This document shows positions 43,418 through 51,925 of a DNA stretch of 64,000 nucleotides, one piece after another (position 1 is the first letter of the stretch; every line of letters starts with the position of its first letter). The position numbers and the translations under genes were made by a program. The DNA comes from Planctomycetota bacterium (GTDB lineage Bacteria; Planctomycetota; Planctomycetia; Planctomycetales; Planctomycetaceae): positions 62,001 through 126,000 of the forward strand of contig QQVO01000021.1 in the NCBI GenBank assembly GCA_003388505.1. Direction: 5' to 3'. The notes under the pieces were generated by a model. It searched no databases and was not told the origin of the DNA. It saw only the letters and a list, made by a program, of their open reading frames with translations.

Positions 43418-46400
43418 GTGCCACACGCTCAAATCTCTTCTGCCGTCGTCCTGCTCATGCTGTGCTGCTGCGGGCAGGCGTCGGCCGGTGACTGGCCGAC
43501 CTGGCGATATGACGCCGGTCGCCGCGCGGCCTCGCCTGCGCAGCTTCCGCAGGAACTCCATCTGCATTGGGTGCGGCAATTGCCGGCGACGCGGCCTGCG
43601 TGGCCTGCATCTCAGTTCAAGCTGCAGTTCGACGCCGGCTACGAGCCCGTCGCCGCGGAAGACTCGCTGTTTGTCGGGTCCACGGTCAACGACTCGGTCA
43701 CCGCCTACAACACGCGGTCCGGAGAGGAGAAGTGGCGGTTCTACACCGACGGACCGGTGCGGTTTGCGCCGACGTATTGGGAGGGTCGAGTCTACGCAGT
43801 GAGCGATGACGGGCGGCTGTATTGCCTGGACGCGAAGACCGGCGAACTGGTGTGGCATGTTCTCGGCGGGGCGAGCCGGCGCACGATCATCGGAAACGGG
43901 AGACTCATTTCGGCGCTCCCCGCCCGCGGGGGCGTCGTCGTCGACGACGGCGTCGCCTACTTCGCGGCGGGCATCTGGCCCTCGATGGGGATCTTCGTCA
44001 ACGCGATCAACGCCGAAACCGGCGAGGCCTTGTGGGTCAACAGTGAGACCAGCGGAATGTTCGTCACACACCCGCACGGGGCCGACGCCTTCGGTGCCAT
44101 CTCCCCTCAGGGGCATCTGGCGCTGACCGATGAAGCGGTGATCGTTCCCGGCGGACGCACTCTGCCGGCGGTGTTCGATCGCGAAACCGGCGAATTGCAG
44201 CACTTTGACTTCGGCGGTAAAGGGAGCGGGGGACACCAGGTCATGGCGGCTGGAGAGTTGTTGTTCTGTGGCAACGAGGCGCTCCGCCCCCACAACGGCG
44301 CCGTGGTTGCGCAGTTTCCCGCGCTCGTCAGCGGCGAATTCGGGACGATCGGCGACTCGGCAGCGCAGGAGATCGTTCTCACCACGCCCACAGGACGCAT
44401 CGAGGACGTCACCACGATCGACCGCCGCGGGAGAGAGCAGACCCGCCCTGTCTTCACTCCGGACCGACAACAACGCGTTCGTCTTTCCGAGCCGGGCCGC
44501 ATCCACATTCAGGTCGGTCGACATCTACTGGCGAGCGGCGATCAGAAGGTCGCCGCGTACGATCTCGAACAGAGCGGCCGCACGGAAGAACTAGCTCCGG
44601 TCTGGTCGGCGGACGTCGACGGAAACGTGTGGACAATGATTTTCTCCGACGACCGTCTATTCGTCGTGACCACCGATGCCCGTATCCTTTGCTTCGGCTC
44701 CGCCCGTGTGCCGACGTCCTACTTTGACTTCGACCAGCAACCCGCCGCCGCTCCTGCCAAGGACGCCCACGATGCGCGAATGGACGACCTGCTGGCGCTC
44801 GCAGACGCCGGGGCCGGCTTCGCCGTCGTGCTGGGACTGGACGATCCCGGAATCGTTCACGCTCTGCTGCGACGGTCTGATTTCGATGTGATTGCCGTGG
44901 ATGACGACCCGGAACTGATTGACCGGTTGCGGCAGTCGCTCGACGAACAGGGCATGTACGGCGTCCGGGCGGCGGCCCATCGCGGTGACCCGCTCCGCTT
45001 CGAATTCCCGCCGTATCTGGCCGGTCTGATCGTGTCCGATGAGAAACGCGACTTTCTGGCACAAGAAGACTTGCTCCGGATCTTCGAGACTCTGCGGCCG
45101 TACGGCGGCACGGCCGTGCTGAACACGACGCCCGAACTGCACGGGCAACTGGTGGAATACGTTTCCAACGCGGACTTCGAGAGCGCCGAGATCTCCCGGT
45201 CCGGTGCGTGGACGGTCATCCGGCGCGTCGGGCCGCTGCCGGGCGCCGGTGTCTGGACGCACCAGTACGGCGACGCATCGCAGAGCGGAGTCTCGCGGGA
45301 TCGGCTTGTCAAAGCGCCGTTTGGAGTCCTCTGGTTCGGCGGCCCGTCCAACGACCGCGTCCTCCCTCGTCACGGTCACGGTCCTGCGCCGCAGGTCGCC
45401 GGCGGTCGTCTCTATATCGAGGGGCCCGACATGCTCCGCTGTGTCGACGTTTATACAGGTCGCGTCTGGTGGGAACGCGAATTCCCGGGACTTGGCGCAT
45501 ACTACGACAACACCGCCCACCATCCCGGCGCCGGCGAGATTGGCAGCAACTACGTCTCGCTCGCGGACGCCGTTTATCTCGTTTACGGCCAGAAACTGCT
45601 GGCGCTCGATGCGGCAACCGGCGAGACGACGCGGTCGTTCCGGCTGGACAAGTCCGACGCGCCGCACTGGGGCTTCATCGCAGTCGATGGCGACACCCTG
45701 ATCGCCACGGCATCGCCCGTCGTCGTCGAAGGCATGGATGAGAACGCCGGCCGGACCGAGCGACCGGTCATTCCGGACGGCTCGCAAGCGCTCATCGAGC
45801 CGCACGCCGAGTGGGCCTATCTCGCCGGAGGCGACCCCTCGCAGGACTGGACCGACACCGACTTTGATGCAAGCGACTGGAAGCACGGACCGGCCGGTTT
45901 CGGCTACGGTGACGACGACGACCGGACCGTACTGCGCGGCATGCAGGGGAAATACACGCGGGTCTACATCCGTCGCGAATTCGACGGCGAGCAGGCGGCC
46001 GGTGCGAAGTCGATGCAGCTCATGATCAATTATGACGACGCCTTCGTCGCCTACCTCAACGGAACCGAAGTCGTCCGTAAGAACGTGTCGCGCCGTTCGG
46101 GAGCCGAGGCCGAAGGAGTCGAATCACATGAGGCCAAGGGCTACGAGACGTTCGCCGTCAGCGATTTTCAGGAACTGCTGAAACCGGGCCGCAACGTCTT
46201 CTCTCTGGAGGGTCACAACGTCGGCGCCGGCAGCAGCGACTTTACGCTCGATCCCTATCTCGTGATCTCCTCCGAATCGACCGACGACACATCACGTCCT
46301 GCGGCCGTCGCCGACACGCTCCTCCAGTCGCGCTATGCTTCCTCCAGCCGGATGATCGCGGCCTTTGACCGGCACACCGGCGAACTGCTGTGGACTCGCG

Positions 46401-47632
46401 AGGCCGAATACACGTTCCGGCACAACGGCATCTGCCTCGGGGCGGGCAAGGTGTTCTGCATTGACGGAGTGAGCCCGGCCCAGCTCTCATTGCTGCGCCG
46501 CCGGGGAGTCACCGCCGACGCCCGCCCCACCCTGTCGGCCGTCGACGTTCGGACGGGCGAAGACGTCTGGTCGACCGACGAAGATGTGTTCGGCACGTTT
46601 CTGAACTACTCCGCCCCACATGACGTCCTGCTGCAGGCGGGCAGCGCCTACCGCGACCGCGCTGAGGACGAAGTCGACACCGGCATGGTCGCCTACCGCG
46701 GCGCCGACGGCGCGCCGATCTGGAAGAAACTCAACCTGAAATACGGCGGACCGTGTCTGCTCTGGAAGGATCGCATCATCACCAATGGGGCCGGGGGGTT
46801 CAGCCTCAATCTGCTGACCGGCGAACCGGACGGATGGGAATACGTCCGCATGTACGGCTGCAATACGGCGATCGGCAGCGAACACCTGCTTACGTTCCGC
46901 TCGGGGGCAGCCGGTTTCTGCGACCTCGCGGCCGACAGCGGGACCGGCAACCTCAGCGGCTTCCGCTCGTCCTGCACCAGCAACCTGATCGTGGCCGACG
47001 GAGTCCTCAACGCCCCCGACTACACGCGCACCTGCACCTGCGCCTATCAATTGCAGACTTCGCTGGCCTTGATTCACATGCCGCAGGCCGAATACTGGAC
47101 GTTCAACCGGCCCGACGCGCTCCCGCGGCCGATCGAGTCGCTGGCAGTCAACCTGGGGGCGCCGGGCGACCGCCGTGACGAAGACGATCTGCTCTGGTTG
47201 GAGTACCCGGTTGTCGGCGGCCCTTCTCCCCGACTGACCGTCGAGACCGATCCCCCCCAGCCGGAATGGTTCCGGCACCACGCTTCTCGCGTTCGGGAGG
47301 GTGATCTGCGATGGGTGGCCGCCTCCGGAGCTTCGAACCTGACCGGTTTGACGCTCAAGCTCGGAAAGGACCGTGCACCGCGCGCCTATCGGGTCACACT
47401 CGTGTTTCTCGAGCCGGAGCAGGTCGGGCCGGGTGAACGTATCTTCTCGGTCATTGTGGAGGACACCGAAGCGTTCACCGATCTCGACGTCGCTGCGGAG
47501 GCCGGCGCGCCGCTGCACCCGATCGTCAAGCGGTTCGACGTGGAGGGCGTGCAAGACGAACTACGGATCCGGCTCGTCCCGTCCTCATCCCGTCCTCCCG
47601 TACTCTGCGGGGTCAGCCTCACGCCGATGTAG
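43418..47632 (+). CDS. Giant secreted PQQ-type propeller protein with methyltransferase-like insertion
   Basis: A protein of 1,404 residues from GTG 43418 (GGGAG nine bases upstream), with a signal peptide (VVLLMLCCCGQASAG). PQQ/BamB-type propeller repeats begin DWPTWRYDAGRRAASPAQLP and include AYNTRSGEEKWRFYTDGP and YCLDAKTGELVWHV. At about 450-600 they are interrupted by a Rossmann-like stretch resembling a SAM-dependent methyltransferase (FAVVLGLDDPGIVHALLRRS, then VIAVDDDPELIDRLRQSLDE), with a degenerate glycine motif. Propeller blades resume at about 608. A galactose-binding-like insert lies at about 790-955, more blades follow, and a malectin-like domain ends the protein (about 1320-1404). 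It is probably a periplasmic or surface protein; no PQQ-dependent catalysis can be claimed. Confidence 0.83.
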   Translation: MPHAQISSAVVLLMLCCCGQASAGDWPTWRYDAGRRAASPAQLPQELHLHWVRQLPATRPAWPASQFKLQFDAGYEPVAAEDSLFVGSTVNDSVTAYNTRSGEEKWRFYTDGPVRFAPTYWEGRVYAVSDDGRLYCLDAKTGELVWHVLGGASRRTIIGNGRLISALPARGGVVVDDGVAYFAAGIWPSMGIFVNAINAETGEALWVNSETSGMFVTHPHGADAFGAISPQGHLALTDEAVIVPGGRTLPAVFDRETGELQHFDFGGKGSGGHQVMAAGELLFCGNEALRPHNGAVVAQFPALVSGEFGTIGDSAAQEIVLTTPTGRIEDVTTIDRRGREQTRPVFTPDRQQRVRLSEPGRIHIQVGRHLLASGDQKVAAYDLEQSGRTEELAPVWSADVDGNVWTMIFSDDRLFVVTTDARILCFGSARVPTSYFDFDQQPAAAPAKDAHDARMDDLLALADAGAGFAVVLGLDDPGIVHALLRRSDFDVIAVDDDPELIDRLRQSLDEQGMYGVRAAAHRGDPLRFEFPPYLAGLIVSDEKRDFLAQEDLLRIFETLRPYGGTAVLNTTPELHGQLVEYVSNADFESAEISRSGAWTVIRRVGPLPGAGVWTHQYGDASQSGVSRDRLVKAPFGVLWFGGPSNDRVLPRHGHGPAPQVAGGRLYIEGPDMLRCVDVYTGRVWWEREFPGLGAYYDNTAHHPGAGEIGSNYVSLADAVYLVYGQKLLALDAATGETTRSFRLDKSDAPHWGFIAVDGDTLIATASPVVVEGMDENAGRTERPVIPDGSQALIEPHAEWAYLAGGDPSQDWTDTDFDASDWKHGPAGFGYGDDDDRTVLRGMQGKYTRVYIRREFDGEQAAGAKSMQLMINYDDAFVAYLNGTEVVRKNVSRRSGAEAEGVESHEAKGYETFAVSDFQELLKPGRNVFSLEGHNVGAGSSDFTLDPYLVISSESTDDTSRPAAVADTLLQSRYASSSRMIAAFDRHTGELLWTREAEYTFRHNGICLGAGKVFCIDGVSPAQLSLLRRRGVTADARPTLSAVDVRTGEDVWSTDEDVFGTFLNYSAPHDVLLQAGSAYRDRAEDEVDTGMVAYRGADGAPIWKKLNLKYGGPCLLWKDRIITNGAGGFSLNLLTGEPDGWEYVRMYGCNTAIGSEHLLTFRSGAAGFCDLAADSGTGNLSGFRSSCTSNLIVADGVLNAPDYTRTCTCAYQLQTSLALIHMPQAEYWTFNRPDALPRPIESLAVNLGAPGDRRDEDDLLWLEYPVVGGPSPRLTVETDPPQPEWFRHHASRVREGDLRWVAASGASNLTGLTLKLGKDRAPRAYRVTLVFLEPEQVGPGERIFSVIVEDTEAFTDLDVAAEAGAPLHPIVKRFDVEGVQDELRIRLVPSSSRPPVLCGVSLTPM

Positions 47633-47649
47633 TGCCCCGTCAGGGCTTT

Positions 47650-47732
47650 GTTTCGGGGTTGGCCGGACCGCAATTCCGCACGAAACCGTGCGGCCTTCGT
47701 GGTTCCGTGAGAACCACTCAACCCCGGGAAAC
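47650..47732 (+). ncRNA. Three-way-junction-like structured element
   Basis: An outer stem GTTTCGGGGTTG (47650-47661) pairs with CAACCCCG-GG-AAAC (47719-47732, two-base bulge). It encloses two perfect 7-base hairpins: CCGCACG/CGTGCGG (47676-47693) and GTGGTTC/GAACCAC (47699-47717). It starts 18 bases after the PQQ-propeller stop. There is no T-run, so it is not a simple intrinsic terminator. Expression as RNA is not shown; it could instead be a DNA repeat. Confidence 0.45.
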
Positions 47733-47812
47733 TGAATTGACGAACCGCTCAGTAAAATCGGGCGGTGGTGCGCTGCGTGAGTGATTGGAACGTTCTGGTG
47801 CGGGAGGAGGGG

Positions 47813-47839
47813 CACGCGAAGGCGCGAAGACGCAAAGAG
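47813..47839. repeat. CACGCGAAGGCGC-type dispersed repeat, copy 1
   Basis: The stretch begins CACGCGAAGGCGC and ends GACGCAAAGAG. A shorter version lies at 48256-48274. This wording is a very common intergenic repeat in planctomycetes and other environmental bacteria. Confidence 0.6.
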
Positions 47840-47884
47840 TGGTTGTGATGACGAAGGTGGTTGTTTGGGGTTTGAGCGGATCGC

Positions 47885-47989
47885 TAGAGCAAATTGCTCT
47901 ACCATGTGTCCGCGTAGAGCGGTCTTTTGACTATCGAACCCGAGATTCCGCGAGACAGATCGCCAACACTGATTCGCAAGGCGCTCTAA
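47885..47989 (+). repeat. Interspersed ~105-bp element, copy C
   Basis: This copy has the best terminal symmetry: it starts TAGAGCAAATTGC and ends GCAAGGCGCTCTA, so the outer six bases TAGAGC/GCTCTA are perfect inverted repeats beginning with TA. It lies 252 bases after the PQQ-propeller gene in an otherwise gene-free stretch. Confidence 0.85.
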
Positions 47990-48416
47990 AGGGTTGTGTG
48001 CGTTGTTTTCCGGGAGATTCGGGCAAGTCTTTAACTCTTTAGAAAAACGCGCGACAAGCCACGGGAGGGTCGGGTGTTCGGGATTCGGTGAGTTTGTGCG
48101 AGGGGTGTGGGCAGGATGGGCGGGTTGCAGTGGGTGACGCTCATGGTCTTCGGCCGATGCGGGGTGGTGAGTCAGGCGTGCAATGGCTTCGCTCAGTGGA
48201 TCATGCGGCGGTGCGCTCGGTGGTTGATAGGGATGATCGGGTGCGTGGGTGGGGGCACGCGAAGGCGCAAAGAGGGGTTGGTGTCGCTGGCGGGGTGATT
48301 TCGTCGGAGTGACAGGGGTAGGGGAGGTACTGGCGAGACGCCCGTGGCACGCGGCGCTGAATCGAATGGACCGCGGATTCGGCAGATCTTCACGGGTGAG
48401 GATTGGATGGGTCAGG
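47990..48416. other. Gene-free stretch
   Basis: I see no convincing gene here. The G-rich text holds a second copy of the dispersed repeat (48256-48274). Short open frames read through it in several directions but show no conserved motif or good ribosome binding site. Confidence 0.5.
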
Positions 48417-49676
48417 TCAGGAGGGGCCGCCGGCACTGAGGTCGGGCTGTACGGTGAAACGCATTCCGGCGCGCGCCTCCAGACGGGGTACGAGTGTCAT
48501 GCCGAAACAGGAGGCGGGCGTCCAGAAGCCACCGGCAACGGACACCTGATCGGCATCCTGTGCCAAACAGACGGCACATTCTGCCAGCATTCCGGCTGTG
48601 GTTCCGTATCCCGGGTCAGACTCGCCGGAGACGAATGCCGACCAATGACCGGGCGCGTCGGGATCTGTCTTGCCTACCAACTGGATCCTGAAAAACCCGT
48701 TTTCACGCTGGGCGGCCGAGGGTCCCTGGCCGGGACTTGGGAGCACCCATTTTCGCAGTATCGCGCGCGTCGGCCGGGCTGTTGCCGCTGCCAGAAACAG
48801 CTTCAATCCCGTTGAGAGGCTTTTTGCGGACGCCCATCCGATCGGGCCGCCCTGCTTCAACACGGCCTCGTCGTAGCGAAAGTCGCGTCCATAGGGGTAG
48901 TTCAGCAGCGCATTCGTGCGTCGGACAACACGCGTGTTGATCGGCGCCATCACGAAGGGCGCGGTCCAGGCGTGAAGATCGTGGTCCCAGCGAACAGCCG
49001 GGCAATCGGGTCCGTCGGGGCCTTCCCGCATCCCGGCGGGATTCAAGGCATAGGGATCCTCCACGATTCGGCGGACTCGCGGATCGCGTCGACACTCATC
49101 AAGGACGTGCAGCAGACTGGCCACTGTCCCGCCGCTGAATGCGCCGCGCATTTCCCGGACTCGCAGTTGCACATGTCGACACACGGCGTCGTGCTCAGCC
49201 TGAACATACTGCTGCAGGAAGAAACAGCCGAGATCCGACGGAATGGAATCGAAGCCACAACAATGCACGATTCGTGCGCCCGATTGACGCGCTGCGGCCT
49301 CGTGACGATCGATCATCTCGCGCATCCATTGGACCTCGCCGCTGATGTCGCAATAGTGCGTTCCGTGCTCGACGCAGGCGGCCACCAGTTCCGAGCCGTG
49401 CCTTGCGTAGGGACCAACCGTCGAGCAAACGACAGACGTGCGACGGACGATCTCGTCGAGACTCGCCCGATCGTGGCTATCGCCGATCACGAAGGGTATT
49501 CGTCCCGAGGGCGCATCGAGTTCTTCGGACAGGCGCTCCACTTTCGCCTGGTTGCGGCCGCCGACAGCCCAGCGCAGTGGACGATTGTCGCCGTAGTATT
49601 TCGCCAGGTGCTCGGCCACCAGCCGGCCGGTGAATCCTGTGGCGCCCCAGACGAGGACTTCAAATTCCCGCTGCAT
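48417..49676 (-). CDS. Saccharopine-dehydrogenase-like reductase (trans-acting enoyl reductase type)
   Basis: A 419-residue protein with an N-terminal Rossmann domain (FEVLVWGATGFTGRLVAEHL; GATGFTG at 11-17) typical of the saccharopine dehydrogenase NADP-binding family. It continues with STVGPYARHGSELVAACVEH and THYCDISGEVQWMREMIDRH, then HCCGFDSIPSDLGCFFLQQY. This pattern is close to the mycobacterial trans-acting enoyl reductase group and to eukaryotic SCCPDH, more than to true saccharopine dehydrogenase. It may reduce a lipid-linked or polyketide double bond; the substrate is unknown. It stands alone, with about 107 bases to the next gene. Confidence 0.83.
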   Translation of the reverse strand: MQREFEVLVWGATGFTGRLVAEHLAKYYGDNRPLRWAVGGRNQAKVERLSEELDAPSGRIPFVIGDSHDRASLDEIVRRTSVVCSTVGPYARHGSELVAACVEHGTHYCDISGEVQWMREMIDRHEAAARQSGARIVHCCGFDSIPSDLGCFFLQQYVQAEHDAVCRHVQLRVREMRGAFSGGTVASLLHVLDECRRDPRVRRIVEDPYALNPAGMREGPDGPDCPAVRWDHDLHAWTAPFVMAPINTRVVRRTNALLNYPYGRDFRYDEAVLKQGGPIGWASAKSLSTGLKLFLAAATARPTRAILRKWVLPSPGQGPSAAQRENGFFRIQLVGKTDPDAPGHWSAFVSGESDPGYGTTAGMLAECAVCLAQDADQVSVAGGFWTPASCFGMTLVPRLEARAGMRFTVQPDLSAGGPS

Positions 49677-49783
49677 ATCGAAGGTGGGTCTGTGACGAGG
49701 ACGGGGCGATGTCTGCGGATACGCCCAACGATGATATCAACTGCGGTGACTTCGAGGCGCGCCGATGGAGGCGGCCGCCGGGC

Positions 49784-51787
49784 TTACCACCAGAGGTGGC
49801 GGAGAAGGAATTCGTAGACGTCGCCGAAGAGGGCGTAGGCGAGGCTGCAGCGGCCGCAGTCGATCTTGGCGGTGACTTCCGAACCGATGCGGCGCTGCGG
49901 CAGGTCGTCCGGGTCGATGCGGGCGAACGCTTCGACAATCATGGCGCCTGCGTCTGATTCGTCCGATCGGGAGGCGACTTCCGTGAGTGTGGCATTGCAG
50001 GTGCGATCGACTGCGGTGGCCGGGACGTAGCGGACCGGCAGCGTTCCGGTGTCCGATTCGGCCAGTTGGCTGAGGACGTGGCCCATGCGGTATTCGGGGA
50101 TTTCCAGTTCGATCTGCCAGGGACCGGTTTCGTCCATCACTTCGAGCAGCATATCTCCCCGGCGGACCGGACGAAGTTCCAGATCGCGGCGAAGTTGGAA
50201 CGTTGCGACGACGCCCTCCAGCGGCGAGCGGATCGTCAGCGCATTCATCCGTTCTTCGAGAACCTGAAGGCGTTCCTTAGCCCCTTGCAATCGCACTTGG
50301 GTCTGGACCAGCTCTCCTTCCAGTCTCAGTTCCTCGTCGCGGTCTCCGCGGCCGGCTGCCTGAGCGGCCTGAACGCGGAGCGAGTCGCGGCGACGCCTCA
50401 GTTCGCTCACTTCTCCTTGGAGCGCGACGCGTTCGCTTTTCAGGTCGTCGCTTTCCAGACGAAGCAACGGCTCTCCCGCGGCCACGCGCTGTCCGCTTTC
50501 GACGTAGATCTCCTCGACGTCGCCGTCCCAGGGGGCGAAGACTTCGTGCCGCACGACCGGCAGGGCGATTCCGTCCGCTTCGACGCGGTATTCCCAGGGA
50601 ACGAGCCAGAGCGCGAATGCTGCTGCGGCCAACAGCAACAGGGCGGCGGCCGCCATCGCGAGTCGCCGTCCGCGAAGCCACTCGCCGGCGCGGCCGATGG
50701 TTCTCCACACCGGCAACAGGAATACCTGCTCGTGCTGCTGCGCGTTGGAGAGTGCGGCGGCGGTATGCTCGGCGACGAAATCGACGGTCTGCGGCTGACG
50801 AGTGTTCTGCGCCGAGCCGGTCGTCTGTTCGATGATCAGACAGCCGATGACCGGCGGGGGCGAAGACGGGCGGGGCGTTGTTTCGGATTGATCGACCGGA
50901 ACCACCGGCGGCGAGCGCCGCAGCGGAATGAGTTGCACGCTTCGCGAACGCGACTCGGCCAGGAACGCCGCCAAGGCCTCTTCCAGTTGCGGGGGCCAGT
51001 TTTCGGTGCTGCCCTGATAGCTCAACGGTGATCCGCTCTGCATCACCCGGTCGGCCAGGCGGGTCATGGCGCGAATCAGATTGGCGCGGGCTTCGAGCTG
51101 ATCCTGCCCGCTGATCGCGGCGATGCGGGTTCGCGCTCCCCGGCGGAGCGCAAGACTCAGGCGATCGCAGCCGAGCAGCAACCGGCCGTCGTTGACCGCC
51201 GTGCCGGCGACCTCGGTCACGCTGAGCGACTGGTGGAGCGAGAGAGTGAACCGGTCTCGCCGGCTTCGGGTTGCGGTCTCTTCGGCAGCCCATCTTGAAG
51301 ACGCCGGCTGCCAGAGGCCGCGGGCCAGCAGGCCGCAAAGGTTCTCGACGGCCTGCAGCAACGCTCTGCGGTCGGCAGGGGAGAGGCTCGCATCCGCGAA
51401 CAGTTCCAATGCGCCGCGGGGCGTTGGTCCGTGCAGAATCGGCGCGGCGGCGACGATGCAGTCCGACCCGGTCGGCGAGGCGTCGCCTGTGACGTCAACG
51501 CACATCGCCTGACCCTGCCTGACGACCGACGTGAGCCGCGCCCGATGCGCGGGCCCTGCGTACATTTCGTTGCTCCAGGCGTCATGGTCTGCGACCTGTT
51601 GACAGAGCGTTCCCAGCCGGCCTTGAGCATCCAGCTGCCAGACGATTGCCGCAGCGAGCGCCGGATCGGACACAAGTCGGTCCAGCAGCGGTGCACAGCG
51701 GGCGGCGGGAGAAACATCGGAGGCGGCGACCGACTGTTCATCGCCCAGCAGCTCGTTAACCAATATGGAGAGCCGCGAATCGAACAT
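49784..51787 (-). CDS. GAF-like/HlyD membrane-fusion hybrid protein
   Basis: A protein of 667 residues from ATG 51787. Residues 1-360 are soluble and resemble two GAF-type modules (IVWQLDAQGRLGTLCQQVAD; VNDGRLLLGCDRLSLALRRG). One membrane helix follows at about 367-392 (AMAAAALLLLAAAAFALWLV). The C-terminal 270 residues are a HlyD/biotinyl-lipoyl adaptor: VFAPWDGDVEEIYVESGQRV, a coiled coil, then RSPLEGVVATFQLRR. The frame stays open to 51883, but that extension is the reverse reading of repeat copy D. A periplasmic adaptor with a cytoplasmic GAF-like sensor suggests regulated export; no transporter gene lies in the window. Confidence 0.83.
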   Translation of the reverse strand: MFDSRLSILVNELLGDEQSVAASDVSPAARCAPLLDRLVSDPALAAAIVWQLDAQGRLGTLCQQVADHDAWSNEMYAGPAHRARLTSVVRQGQAMCVDVTGDASPTGSDCIVAAAPILHGPTPRGALELFADASLSPADRRALLQAVENLCGLLARGLWQPASSRWAAEETATRSRRDRFTLSLHQSLSVTEVAGTAVNDGRLLLGCDRLSLALRRGARTRIAAISGQDQLEARANLIRAMTRLADRVMQSGSPLSYQGSTENWPPQLEEALAAFLAESRSRSVQLIPLRRSPPVVPVDQSETTPRPSSPPPVIGCLIIEQTTGSAQNTRQPQTVDFVAEHTAAALSNAQQHEQVFLLPVWRTIGRAGEWLRGRRLAMAAAALLLLAAAAFALWLVPWEYRVEADGIALPVVRHEVFAPWDGDVEEIYVESGQRVAAGEPLLRLESDDLKSERVALQGEVSELRRRRDSLRVQAAQAAGRGDRDEELRLEGELVQTQVRLQGAKERLQVLEERMNALTIRSPLEGVVATFQLRRDLELRPVRRGDMLLEVMDETGPWQIELEIPEYRMGHVLSQLAESDTGTLPVRYVPATAVDRTCNATLTEVASRSDESDAGAMIVEAFARIDPDDLPQRRIGSEVTAKIDCGRCSLAYALFGDVYEFLLRHLWW

Positions 51788-51798
51788 CAGGAGTCTCT

Positions 51799-51903
51799 TA
51801 GAGCAAATTGCTCTACCGTGTGTCCGCGTCGAACGGTTTTCGGACTGTTCAGCCGGAGATTCCGCGAGACAGATCGCCAACACTGTTTGGCAAAGCGCTA
51901 TAA
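51799..51903 (+). repeat. Interspersed ~105-bp element, copy D
   Basis: About three differences from copy B at 18408. It lies between the GlgX-TreY stop (51926) and the GAF/HlyD start (51787), in the opposite direction to both genes. Reading through it creates a false N-terminal extension of the HlyD-type protein. Confidence 0.88.
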
Positions 51904-51925
51904 CGACCCGTTCGACCTGTCTGGT

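Noticed and set aside
47650-47732. A tRNA gene
   Set aside because: The fold has two inner hairpins and no T-loop or anticodon arm pattern, so it was kept only as a structured element.
47785-48042. Small open frames reading through repeat copies (peptides with EQIALPCVRVER or STRTHGRAIC)
   Set aside because: The same peptides appear at all copies because they translate the repeat itself; they have no separate start signals and shift frame between copies.
51788-51883. N-terminal extension of the GAF/HlyD protein
   Set aside because: The extra 32 residues are the reverse reading of repeat copy D, so the start at 51787 is preferred.
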